Assembly: GCA_029555925.1 (NCBI GenBank)
Contig: JAKPQU010000484.1
Span: 1-15,878, forward strand
DNA length: 15,878 bases
DNA from: Bacillota bacterium
GTDB taxonomy: Bacteria > Eremiobacterota > SpSt-956 > JAKJGF01
Reading direction: 5' to 3'
A program made the translations under genes and the position numbers. The first letter of the stretch is position 1, and every line of letters begins with the position of its first letter. The notes under the pieces are model-generated. The model was not told the origin of the DNA. It saw nothing but the letters and a program-made list of their open reading frames with translations, and did not search any database. Below, piece after piece: positions 5,322-13,976 of the stretch.

Positions 5322-7418
5322 ATGAATAATTTTTTTAGCGAAAAAAATTACAGAAAATTTTTCAACAATGCACCTGACGCCATTGTAATAGTAGACGCAG
5401 GTACAAAAAAGATTTTAGACATAAATCCTGCAGCATCTGATATGTACGGTTATACAGTAGAAGAAATACTGAAGCTCAGGGTAACAGATCTATCTGCAGA
5501 GCCAGAAAAAACTATTGAAGCTATAAACAAAGGTGTAAATCATATACCGGTCAGGTATCACAGGAAAAAAGACGGCAAGATATTCCCTGTAGAAATAACT
5601 ATAAGTTTTATTGATGAACATGACAGACAGTTACATATGTCTTTTGTCAGGGATATAACGGAACGAAAGAAAAACGAAGAAAAACTGGCAGATTTACTCG
5701 AATTAAATCAAAAATTAATAGACTCTTCTTCTGTAGGCATAATTGCCTATAATGCCACATCAGGCAGATGTATCCTTGCAAACAGGGCAGCAGCCAAAAT
5801 AGTTAACTGTACAGTAGAAGATTTACTGAAGCAAAATTTTCTCCACATAGAATCATGGAAAAAATATAATATCTTAGAACTGGCTGAAAATACAATATCA
5901 GAACAAAAAGAACATCATACAGAAATTTATATGATTACTGATTTCGGGAGAGAATTATATTTAGAGATCAGATTTACTCCCTTTATCAGCAGAGGAGAGC
6001 ATCACCTGCTGATAGTATTTTCAGATATTACAGAAAAAAAACATATAGAAGAGAAAGTAAAAGAAAGTGAAAGAAATTTAAGGAAAGTGATAGAAGCGTC
6101 TCCTGTAGCCATGGCTATAGCAGATTTAAACGGAGATAACCCCGTAAGAAATAAAAAATTTATAGAAACCTTCGGTTATACGGTAGAAGACTGCAGGACA
6201 ATAGAAGAATGGTTTATTAAAGCTTACCCTGACACAGGATACAGAGAAAAAGTGAAAAGAACATGGAATCAGGCAATTGAGAAGGTCAATGAAACAGGTA
6301 AAGAAATGGATCCACAGATATGGAAAGTAACCTGTAAAGACGGAACTGTTAAAGATATTGAATTTTCCTGTATGATAGCAGGAAACAAACATATTATTAT
6401 CTTACATGATATTACAGAATACAAAAGAATAGAAAAAATATTAAAGAAAGCCCGTGATGATGCAGAAGCAGCCAGTAGAGCAAAAAGCGAATTCCTTTCA
6501 TGTATGAGTCATGAACTGCGTACACCTCTGAATGCTATTCTGGGGTATACAGATATATTTCTAAATGATGAGAATTTAACGGAAGGACAGAAAAGAGGTA
6601 TGAAAACTATAAAGAAAAGCGGAACTCATTTACTGGCCTTAATAAATGACATATTGAATGTGGCAAAAATGGAAGAAAAAAAACCTGACATAGAAAGCAA
6701 ACCCTTCAATTTACACAATATGTTACATTCTATTGAAGATATGACAGAAATCAAAGTGAGAGAAAAAAATCTGAAATTTTTATTTGAATGTGACAAAAAC
6801 ATGCCTGTTTTTGTATTCGGAGATGAGAAAAAAATCAGGCAGATACTGACCAATCTCCTGAGTAATTCCATAAAATTCACGACCCATGGAACGGTAAAAT
6901 TAAAGATAAAAAAAAAGGATACAAAAATACTCTTTCTTGTTGAGGACACAGGTTCAGGTATACCACATAACAGACTGGAAGATATATTCTCTCCTTTCAG
7001 GCAACTATCGGATGAACTGCACAAGAGTGACGGTGCAGGACTGGGTTTGACTATAAGCAGAATTTTCGTAAGACTTATGGGCGGAGAATTATATGTTGAC
7101 AGTATGTACGGCAAAGGAAGCAGATTCTGGTTTGAAATAGAATTACCGGAAATATTAGGCGATGAAAAAAATAATATTCAGCAAGACCTGAATGATACCA
7201 TATCCCTAGAAGAGACAGAAGTCATTCCTCCATTAGAAATAATTGAATCATTATATAATTATGCAGATGGAGGAGATATAAAGTCGTTAAAAATAGAACT
7301 TGATAATATAAGGAACAGTGGTGAAAAATATGAAAATTTCTGCAATAAACTCAATATATTACTCGACAATTTTGAAATAGATAGATTAACAGAATTACTC
7401 AAGCATTATAAGGTGTAA
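5322..7418 (+). CDS. Cytoplasmic PAS-PAS-PAS histidine kinase
   Basis: A 698-residue sensor kinase with three PAS domains (about 10-115, 125-240, 250-368), a HisKA dimerisation domain with phospho-acceptor H397 in MSHELRTP, and a HATPase domain. The HATPase has its N-box NLLSNSIKF (N515), G1 EDTGSGIP (541-548) and G2 GAGLGLTIS (571-579). PAS1 and PAS3 end in the usual DITE. No transmembrane segment or signal peptide is visible, so it should sense an internal cue. It has no receiver domain of its own; phosphate presumably passes to receivers in the next gene. Residues about 634-698 form a helical tail homologous to the tail of the next protein. The start has GAGG at 5305-5308, a rather long 13 bases upstream. 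It is first of four genes, two bases from the next. Confidence 0.9.
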   Translation: MNNFFSEKNYRKFFNNAPDAIVIVDAGTKKILDINPAASDMYGYTVEEILKLRVTDLSAEPEKTIEAINKGVNHIPVRYHRKKDGKIFPVEITISFIDEHDRQLHMSFVRDITERKKNEEKLADLLELNQKLIDSSSVGIIAYNATSGRCILANRAAAKIVNCTVEDLLKQNFLHIESWKKYNILELAENTISEQKEHHTEIYMITDFGRELYLEIRFTPFISRGEHHLLIVFSDITEKKHIEEKVKESERNLRKVIEASPVAMAIADLNGDNPVRNKKFIETFGYTVEDCRTIEEWFIKAYPDTGYREKVKRTWNQAIEKVNETGKEMDPQIWKVTCKDGTVKDIEFSCMIAGNKHIIILHDITEYKRIEKILKKARDDAEAASRAKSEFLSCMSHELRTPLNAILGYTDIFLNDENLTEGQKRGMKTIKKSGTHLLALINDILNVAKMEEKKPDIESKPFNLHNMLHSIEDMTEIKVREKNLKFLFECDKNMPVFVFGDEKKIRQILTNLLSNSIKFTTHGTVKLKIKKKDTKILFLVEDTGSGIPHNRLEDIFSPFRQLSDELHKSDGAGLGLTISRIFVRLMGGELYVDSMYGKGSRFWFEIELPEILGDEKNNIQQDLNDTISLEETEVIPPLEIIESLYNYADGGDIKSLKIELDNIRNSGEKYENFCNKLNILLDNFEIDRLTELLKHYKV

Positions 7419-7420
7419 TT

Positions 7421-10381
7421 ATGAACAAAAATATTCTCATAGCAGACGACAGTAAAACTATATTAAATATATATAAAATCATACTCAGAGGCGATGAAGA
7501 GGAGGGTTTTAATATACAGACTTTCCTGGAAGGGAAATCTCTTCTGGATTATTTCAAAAAAGAATATGAATCAGGCAACAGAATCCCCCTCTGTATCCTT
7601 GATATAGACATGCCTGTTATGGACGGACTTACTGCTGCCGGAGAAATAAGAAAGATTGACGGAGACGTTATTATAATTATTGTTACAGCCATGTCTGATA
7701 TTTCTCTCAATATGATAAAAGAAAATCTCCATGATAATATTTATTATATAAAAAAACCTTTTAACAACCAGGAAATTCTCTGTCTTATAACCTCTCTTGT
7801 AGCAGGGTGGAATCATCTTTCAGAAGTACGGAAAAGAGAGGTAATACTCGCGGAGAAAACAGAAGAAATCGAAAGGTTCTTTACAGTTTCTCTGGATCTC
7901 CTCTGTATTGCCGATGTAGATGGCTATTTTCACAGATTGAATAAAAGCTGGGAAAAAACTCTTGGGTACAGTATTGAAGAGCTTCAGGGTAAAAGGTTTC
8001 TGGATTTTGTACATCCGGAAGATATGGAAGCGACACTATTGGCAATGAAAATTCTGGATTCAGGACAGGAAGTGTTGAATTTTACTAACAGATATATCTG
8101 CAAAGACGGCTCTTACCGGTGGATTGAATGGCGTTCAATTCCCTATCAGGAAAAATTTATATATGCTGCCGCCAGGGACATTACAGAGAGAAAGAAAGCT
8201 GAAGATGAACTCAAGGCAGCGAAGGAAGCTGCTGAAATAGCAAACATGGCAAAGAGCCAGTTCCTTGCAAGCATGAGCCATGAAATAAGAACTCCTATGA
8301 ACAGCATAATAGGTCTGGCTGAACTGGCTCTCAAAACATCTCTTACGGAACGTCAGGGGAATTATCTGGAAAATATTAAATACTCTGCCTATTCGCTCCT
8401 CCATATTATCAATGATATTCTTGATTTTTCAAAAATAGAAGCAGGAAAGCTTGAAATTATTAATGACGTCTTTGATCTTTATGAACTGGTAGAGAAGGTA
8501 ACCAATATCATCGTAACAAAATGTGAAGAAAAGAACATTGAACTTCTCTATAAAATAGACAGTGATGTCCCCGGGATACTCTTCGGCGACGAAGGCCGTA
8601 TCAGGCAGATATTGATTAATCTCCTCGGCAATGCAGTTAAATTTACCGAAGAAGGAGAAATTCTTGTTACTGTAAAAAAATCTGATACATCAGAGAGTAC
8701 CATAATCAATTTAATTATATCGGTAAAAGATACAGGTACCGGTATAGCGCCGGAAAAACAGAAGATTATATTTGACAGTTTTACCCAGGCAGATAATTCC
8801 AGACGTATGGAAGGAACAGGTCTGGGACTTACTATATCAAAAAATTTAGTTCATATAATGGGAGGAAATATTTCAGTAATGAGTGAGCCTGGGAAAGGAA
8901 GTACCTTTACTGTTGAAATACCCGTGAAGGTCTCAGAAGGACAGCAGGAAAAAATATTTAAGAAAATTCCTGTAAAAAGAGTCCTCATAATCGACGACAA
9001 TACAACAAACCTTATGATTATAAAGAATATACTTTCATGCTGGAATATTGAAACAGAAACTGCATGCGACGGAATAGAAGGGTTACATAAGATTAAATAT
9101 TCAATAAAATCAGGCAATCTGTTTGATACAATCATAGTAGACATGATTATGCCTTTCATGGACGGTTTTACTGTAATTAACCATATAAAAAAGGAAATAA
9201 AACTTCAGAATGAACCTGTTATACTGATGTTACCTTCTTCTTTTCATGGGAAGGAGAAACTTGAAGATTCCGGGACTGATTTATATCTGATAAAACCTGT
9301 TAACATGGAAAAGCTTTACGAAGTGCTTACGAAGGCATATCCTTTGCAGAATATACAAAATAAAGAAGAGGATAATATGGCACAGGAAGAATCATATAAA
9401 GGCAATATTTTAGTTGCCGAAGATAACAGTATTAATATGATGATTATCAGTGAAATTATCTCAAAAACAGGTTTTACGGTTCTTGAGGCTAAAAATGGCA
9501 TAGAAGCTTTTGAAAAATACAAAAAAAATGAATGTAGCCTAATATTCATGGATATTCACATGCCGGGAATGGACGGTTTTGAAGCAACAGAAAAGATAAG
9601 AATATTTGAAGCAGGTAAAAAACATACACCTGTTATCGCTCTTACTGCAGATGCAATGAAAGGTGACAGGGAAAAATGTATTGAAGCCGGTATGGATGAT
9701 TATATATCCAAGCCATACAGTCAGACAAAAATTATAAATACAATAAAAAAATTTTCACAGATTATGAGAGCCTGTAATATAGAAAATTATGATCATAAGG
9801 GAATAAATATTTTCGATAAAGCTATATTACTTGAAAGGTTAAGCAATAATATTGACCTGTACCGCAAAATTATCATCCAAACATTGCAGCAAATGCCGGA
9901 ATATATAGTGGCTCTAAAAAAAGAAATTAAAAACCGTAATTTTAAAGAAATATTTTATCATTCCCATACAATAAAAGGCATATGTTCCAATATTGAAGCA
10001 GGGAAATTAAAAGATATTGCAGAAAAAATAGAAGAAGAGTCCATGAAAAATGGTTCCATAAAAAAAATAGAAGATTTGATAATTTCAATGGAAGAAGGGT
10101 TCGATGAGTTAAAGAATGAAATAAGAAAAACGGAAGATATAGAGGAAGAAAGAACAGCAAGGAATGAAGAACATATAAGTATACCCCCTCAGGACATCAT
10201 AAAAAAATTGTATTATTTTGCCGAAGGCGGAGACCTGAAAGGTCTGAAGGAAGAATTAAATAGAAATAAAGAATACACTTTATTTTATAATTCTGTAAAA
10301 GAACTGGCCGATAGTTTTGAGATAAACAGGCTTATAGAAAAATTGAAAACATATATAGTAAACTCAGAAGAAAGTAAATAA
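7421..10381 (+). CDS. Hybrid phosphorelay kinase REC-PAS-HisKA-HATPase-REC-REC-HPt
   Basis: A 986-residue protein. REC1 (about 3-125) has the acidic pair D9/D10, phospho-acceptor D61 in DIDMPVMDG, T89 and K112. A PAS domain spans about 150-257. HisKA has H287 in MSHEIRTPMN. HATPase has N404, G1 KDTGTGIAP and G2 GTGLGLTIS. REC2 (about 518-638) has D525/D526, D574 and K625, but proline sits at or beside the usual Thr/Ser switch position (LMLPSS). REC3 (about 660-778) has E667/D668, D711, T742 and K764. HPt (about 795-905) has H849 in HTIKG. A helical tail (about 920-982) matches that of the preceding kinase. It can in principle carry out a full His-Asp-His relay within one chain. It is soluble, with no DNA-binding output. 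AAGGTG before the ATG lies inside the preceding gene's end, suggesting translational coupling. An internal ATG at 9377 with its own ribosome-site-like sequence might give a REC-HPt fragment. Confidence 0.92.
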   Translation: MNKNILIADDSKTILNIYKIILRGDEEEGFNIQTFLEGKSLLDYFKKEYESGNRIPLCILDIDMPVMDGLTAAGEIRKIDGDVIIIIVTAMSDISLNMIKENLHDNIYYIKKPFNNQEILCLITSLVAGWNHLSEVRKREVILAEKTEEIERFFTVSLDLLCIADVDGYFHRLNKSWEKTLGYSIEELQGKRFLDFVHPEDMEATLLAMKILDSGQEVLNFTNRYICKDGSYRWIEWRSIPYQEKFIYAAARDITERKKAEDELKAAKEAAEIANMAKSQFLASMSHEIRTPMNSIIGLAELALKTSLTERQGNYLENIKYSAYSLLHIINDILDFSKIEAGKLEIINDVFDLYELVEKVTNIIVTKCEEKNIELLYKIDSDVPGILFGDEGRIRQILINLLGNAVKFTEEGEILVTVKKSDTSESTIINLIISVKDTGTGIAPEKQKIIFDSFTQADNSRRMEGTGLGLTISKNLVHIMGGNISVMSEPGKGSTFTVEIPVKVSEGQQEKIFKKIPVKRVLIIDDNTTNLMIIKNILSCWNIETETACDGIEGLHKIKYSIKSGNLFDTIIVDMIMPFMDGFTVINHIKKEIKLQNEPVILMLPSSFHGKEKLEDSGTDLYLIKPVNMEKLYEVLTKAYPLQNIQNKEEDNMAQEESYKGNILVAEDNSINMMIISEIISKTGFTVLEAKNGIEAFEKYKKNECSLIFMDIHMPGMDGFEATEKIRIFEAGKKHTPVIALTADAMKGDREKCIEAGMDDYISKPYSQTKIINTIKKFSQIMRACNIENYDHKGINIFDKAILLERLSNNIDLYRKIIIQTLQQMPEYIVALKKEIKNRNFKEIFYHSHTIKGICSNIEAGKLKDIAEKIEEESMKNGSIKKIEDLIISMEEGFDELKNEIRKTEDIEEERTARNEEHISIPPQDIIKKLYYFAEGGDLKGLKEELNRNKEYTLFYNSVKELADSFEINRLIEKLKTYIVNSEESK
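9366..9379 (+). promoter_or_regulatory. Possible internal ribosome site and in-frame start (REC3-HPt fragment)
   Basis: AAGAGGA (9366-9372) precedes an in-frame ATG (9377, residue 653) by four bases. It sits in the charged linker between REC2 and REC3, an ideal place for a separate 334-residue REC-HPt-tail product. It may instead be the scar of an old gene fusion or chance in a purine-rich sequence. Confidence 0.35.
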
Positions 10382-10383
10382 AT

Positions 10384-11535
10384 ATGAACGATGATATTAT
10401 TTCAAAGTCAACAATTCTCATAGTAGACGATCAACCTGCAAATTTAAGCATCCTCTTTGACTATCTGGATAAACATAAAGGGAGAATTCTTCTCGCACAG
10501 AACGGTCAGAAAGCTCTGGAACTGGCAGAAAGTAAAAAACCTGATATTATTGTCCTGGATATTATAATGCCCGGTATGGACGGCTATGAAGTGTGCAAAA
10601 AACTGAAAAGTCAGGAAAATACCGGAGAAATTCCTGTAATATTTATGAGTGCTCTTACGGAAACAGAACATATTGTAAAAGGATTTGAAGCAGGAGGAGT
10701 GGATTACATCATAAAGCCGGTCAGGTATCAGGAAGCTATAGCACGGATTTCTACACATCTAAAAATCCGCTCTATGGAAATGGAAAGAAGGCAAATGGAC
10801 ATGAGGCTGAGATCTGCAGAAAAATTTGAAAGCCTGGGTGTTATGGCAGGAGGTATAGCACATAACTTTAATAACATGCTATCAAAGACGTTAGGTTATG
10901 CAGAATTAACTCTGATGAGCCTGCCAGAGGATTCAAAGGAGAAAAAAAATATCAAAAAAATTATAGAATCCGTCCAGAAGGCATCAGATATGATAAAAGA
11001 AATAATCACATACACAGGATCGAATATATTTACACTGTCAATGGAACAGGTTAATCTGTCCAGAATAGTAAAGGAAATACACGAATTAATCGATAATATC
11101 GTTTCTAAAAAACATAGAGTAATATATGAGTTATATGAAAATCTACCTTTCATTCATGGAGATGTAAACCAGTTAAGCATATTAATAAAAAATCTTATTG
11201 CCAATGCTTCTGAAGCCATAGGAGATAATGAAGGAACTATCACCGTTAGAACAGGTATAATAGAATGTACCGGAGAATACCTTTCTTCCATAAATACATT
11301 GCACGATAGAGAGGAAGGTCTTTATATATACCTTCATATAGAAGACACGGGATGCGGTATAGGAGAAGATATAAAAAATAAAATTTTCGAGCCCTTTTTT
11401 ACCACAAAATTTCTGGGCAGAGGGCTTGGACTTTCTGTAGTACAGGGTATTGTAAGAATTCATCATGGTTTAATCAAAGTGAGTACAGGGGAAAATACAC
11501 TTATAGAAATATTATTTCCCCCGGCAACAGCATAA
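10384..11535 (+). CDS. REC-histidine kinase (response-regulator-fused kinase)
   Basis: A 383-residue protein with an N-terminal receiver (about 9-128: D15/D16, phospho-acceptor D59 in LDIIMPGMDG, S89, K111). A short coiled linker follows, then a histidine-kinase core of the GGIAHxFNN type with H160, N-box LIANASEAI (N274), G1 DTGCGIG and G2 GRGLGLSVV. The residue after the phospho-histidine is asparagine (N161), where this class usually has aspartate. It is soluble with no sensor domain, so the receiver itself is the likely input: phosphorylation by an upstream kinase or HPt would control it. It starts two bases after the preceding stop and lacks a strong ribosome site, consistent with coupled translation. 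It is a clear paralogue of the next gene, which has a GAF domain inserted between the same two parts. Confidence 0.9.
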   Translation: MNDDIISKSTILIVDDQPANLSILFDYLDKHKGRILLAQNGQKALELAESKKPDIIVLDIIMPGMDGYEVCKKLKSQENTGEIPVIFMSALTETEHIVKGFEAGGVDYIIKPVRYQEAIARISTHLKIRSMEMERRQMDMRLRSAEKFESLGVMAGGIAHNFNNMLSKTLGYAELTLMSLPEDSKEKKNIKKIIESVQKASDMIKEIITYTGSNIFTLSMEQVNLSRIVKEIHELIDNIVSKKHRVIYELYENLPFIHGDVNQLSILIKNLIANASEAIGDNEGTITVRTGIIECTGEYLSSINTLHDREEGLYIYLHIEDTGCGIGEDIKNKIFEPFFTTKFLGRGLGLSVVQGIVRIHHGLIKVSTGENTLIEILFPPATA

Positions 11536-11554
11536 TTAATCGGGGAGGAACAAA

Positions 11555-13240
11555 ATGAGTGAACTCATAAAAGGTGCAAAAATACTGGTAGTTGATGACG
11601 AAAAAACCTATCTGAATGTTCTTTCTAGTTACCTTGACAGTATGGAAGCAGAAGTATTTCTGACACAAAACGGTCATGAAGCACTTGAAATTATAAACAA
11701 TAAAAAACCTGATATTATTTTACTGGATATTATGATGCCTGAAATAGACGGCTATGAAATCTGTAAAAAATTAAAAGAAAAAGAAGAAACATGTGATATT
11801 CCTGTAATATTTTTAAGTGCTCTTTCTGCGACAGCAGATATTTTAAGAGGCTTTGATGCAGGAGGAGTAGACTATATTATAAAACCGGTTCATTATCAGG
11901 AAGCTATAGCAAGAATCAGTAATCATTTAAAGATCAGGCATATGGAACAGGCATTACGTTACCGCCTCAGACTGGAAGAACTTGCGACATCAATATCAGC
12001 CAGTTTTATCAATTTCAATCATGGTGAATTCGACGAAAAAATAAATCATGCTTTAAAAACTACAGGGGAATTTTTTTCTATTGACCGGTGCTATATATAT
12101 TTATTTTCAGATGATTTAACTGAAATCATCCAGACATATGAGTGGTATAGCGAAGGAGGAACGTGCAGGACTCAATTATTTACAGATTTATCCGTACGAC
12201 CTGTATGGATAATGGAAAAATTTAAAAAATTCGAAATTATAAACATTTCTTCTCCTGAAGATATTCCTGTTGAAGGAGAAATAGAAAAAAAATTTTTAGA
12301 AAGAGAAAAAATTCAGTCCATACTTTTAATACCAATGATATGCAATAATAAACTTTCAGGATATTTAGGTCTTGCATCAATAAACAATTCAATAAAATGG
12401 AATGAAGAAGATATTAAGATATTAAAACTCCTTGGAGAAATCTTTATAAATGTCTTTAAAGAAAAATGGGCAGATGAAGAAAGAAAAAAGATAGAAGAAC
12501 AGCTCCGTCAGGCAGAAAAATTCGAAAGTCTTGCAATTATGGCAGGAGGAATAGCCCATAATTTTAACAATATACTTTCAGGCTCTCTTGGATATGCAGA
12601 ACTGGCTCTACTCAATCTTTCGAAAGATTCCATGACAAGAAAATCCATAGAGAAAGTTATAGCTTCCGTAGGACGGGCAAAAGATATTACCAGGCAGATA
12701 CTTGCCTATGCAGGAGGAGATAAATTCATTACAAATATAGAAAAAGTAAATCTCTCCAGAATAGTCAGAGAAATGTCTGAAATAATAGAAGTGTCTATTA
12801 ATAAGAAATATACGCTAAAATATGACTTAAGCGATAACCTGCCGGGAATAGAAGGTGATGTAAATCAATTAAGCCAGATACTGATAAATCTTGTTAACAA
12901 TGCGTCTGAAGCAATGGATGACAAAGAAGGCGTTATTACAGTAAAAACAGGGCAAATGGAATGTGATGAAATATATCTGAAAGACAGTATCGTCGGGCAG
13001 AAACTCTTACCGGGTATTTATGTATATATGCAGGTAGAAGACACGGGATGCGGTATAGAAGAAGAATTAAAATACAAAATATTCGATCCTTTCTTCAGCA
13101 CCAAATTTACAGGCAGAGGCATGGGACTTGCTGCAGTTCAGGGTATTGTCAGAAATCATAAAGGAACAATTAAGGTAAGGAGTAAGCCGGGGAAAGGCAC
13201 AAAAATAAAGGTATTATTTCCGGTTAAGACTGAAGGGTAA
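11555..13240 (+). CDS. REC-GAF-histidine kinase
   Basis: A 561-residue protein with a receiver (about 8-127: D14/D15, phospho-acceptor D58 in LLDIMMPEIDG, K110). A GAF-like sensory domain (about 140-303) is followed by a linker and a kinase core with H335 in GGIAHNFNN, N-box NLVNNASEAM (N449), G1 EDTGCGIEE and G2 GRGMGLAAV. The receiver and kinase parts align closely with those of the preceding protein (for instance GVDYIIKPV and AEKFESL are shared), so the two arose by duplication with gain or loss of the GAF domain. Asparagine again follows the phospho-histidine. There is no membrane segment and no output domain. GGGGAGG (11542-11548) gives it the best ribosome site in the operon, 19 bp after the previous stop. 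It is the last clear member of the operon; a heptamer array begins 38 bp downstream. Confidence 0.9.
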   Translation: MSELIKGAKILVVDDEKTYLNVLSSYLDSMEAEVFLTQNGHEALEIINNKKPDIILLDIMMPEIDGYEICKKLKEKEETCDIPVIFLSALSATADILRGFDAGGVDYIIKPVHYQEAIARISNHLKIRHMEQALRYRLRLEELATSISASFINFNHGEFDEKINHALKTTGEFFSIDRCYIYLFSDDLTEIIQTYEWYSEGGTCRTQLFTDLSVRPVWIMEKFKKFEIINISSPEDIPVEGEIEKKFLEREKIQSILLIPMICNNKLSGYLGLASINNSIKWNEEDIKILKLLGEIFINVFKEKWADEERKKIEEQLRQAEKFESLAIMAGGIAHNFNNILSGSLGYAELALLNLSKDSMTRKSIEKVIASVGRAKDITRQILAYAGGDKFITNIEKVNLSRIVREMSEIIEVSINKKYTLKYDLSDNLPGIEGDVNQLSQILINLVNNASEAMDDKEGVITVKTGQMECDEIYLKDSIVGQKLLPGIYVYMQVEDTGCGIEEELKYKIFDPFFSTKFTGRGMGLAAVQGIVRNHKGTIKVRSKPGKGTKIKVLFPVKTEG

Positions 13241-13277
13241 TATTACTGAGATAAGCATAAATAATACATATATACTC

Positions 13278-13311
13278 TCGTGACGCGTAACGCGTAACGC
13301 GTGACGGGGGA
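13278..13311 (+). repeat. CGTNACG heptamer array, plus-oriented
   Basis: Four perfect heptamers at 13279-13306 (central bases G, A, A, G) followed by GGGGGAAAA. This is the cleanest plus-oriented copy. It sits between the signalling operon and the coiled-coil gene and faces the minus-oriented copy at 13977-14011. Confidence 0.9.
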
Positions 13312-13320
13312 AAACGTTTA

Positions 13321-13342
13321 TGATATGCCAGCGCTCATATCA
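13321..13342. promoter_or_regulatory. Dyad-symmetric site upstream of the coiled-coil gene
   Basis: TGATATG and CATATCA arms (7 bp each, perfect) are separated by eight bases that include AGCGCT. It is about 55 bp before the ATG at 13398. An operator or a small leader hairpin is possible; no clear -35/-10 pair was found beside it. Confidence 0.35.
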
Positions 13343-13397
13343 GTAAGGGAATGTGCAAAAATCAACCTGTTATTTTCGCCAGATTTAGAGTAAAAAA

Positions 13398-13910
13398 ATG
13401 GATGATAAATTCAGAGATAAATTCAATGATATTATAAACAGAAAACTTAACAGAAGTTCTGAAAAACTTGATAATGAAATTATGACTGAAACATTACCAT
13501 TGCTTCTGGAAACTGTAAGAGAAACGTTCAAACAGGACATAAGGGAAGAACTGGTAAACAGAGAAGGACTTCTGATAAAAAAGCTTGAAGAACACGCTCT
13601 GTTTCAGGCAGGCAAATTGACAATGGAAAATGAATATCTTAAAGAGGAAAAAGAGATCTTACTGAAAGAACTCGATAAATACAAAAACCTTCCGAATGAA
13701 TTGAAAGAGAAAGAGACACAAATAAAATACCTGGAGAAACTGCTGGAAGAAGAAAAGAAATCAAGGGAAATCATTGAAAATAAAACAAGAGAAATCTCTG
13801 TAGAACTGGAATTACAGAAAAAATTACATCAGCAGAAAGAAGAAGTTGAATTAAAAGAAAGGAAAAAACGGTGGTGGGATTTTTTTTTTACTTGGTACCG
13901 CTCCGGATAA
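13398..13910 (+). CDS. Small coiled-coil protein with aromatic-basic C-terminus, function unknown
   Basis: A 170-residue protein I do not recognise. Residues about 1-60 are charged and helical. About 75-155 are almost entirely Glu, Lys, Leu and Gln in a strong coiled-coil pattern, and the last 15 residues (KKRWWDFFFTWYRSG) are basic and aromatic, as in peripheral membrane anchors. There is no signal peptide. Codon and base use match the neighbours. The start has only a weak site (TAGAG, seven bases upstream) but no alternative ATG fits. A run of ten T's at 13880-13889 encodes the phenylalanines, so a one-base slip would replace the final residues. The gene is enclosed by inverted heptamer arrays on both sides, which separate it from the signalling operon and the rhomboid gene. 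The family could be a structural, scaffold or partition-type protein; I cannot choose. Confidence 0.7.
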   Translation: MDDKFRDKFNDIINRKLNRSSEKLDNEIMTETLPLLLETVRETFKQDIREELVNREGLLIKKLEEHALFQAGKLTMENEYLKEEKEILLKELDKYKNLPNELKEKETQIKYLEKLLEEEKKSREIIENKTREISVELELQKKLHQQKEEVELKERKKRWWDFFFTWYRSG

Positions 13911-13926
13911 ATTAATGACCATTTTA

Positions 13927-13974
13927 CCTGTTACGGTAATCAGGGAGTGAATAACTATAATAAATTATGGTTAT
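13927..13974. terminator. Possible bidirectional terminator hairpins between convergent genes
   Basis: Two adjacent inverted repeats lie between the convergent coiled-coil and rhomboid genes: CCTGTTAC..GTAATCAGG (13927-13944, one bulge) and an AT-rich stem (13951-13961 with 13964-13974, one G-U pair). Neither has a classic GC stem plus T-run, so the assignment rests mainly on position. Confidence 0.25.
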
Positions 13975-13976
13975 TA

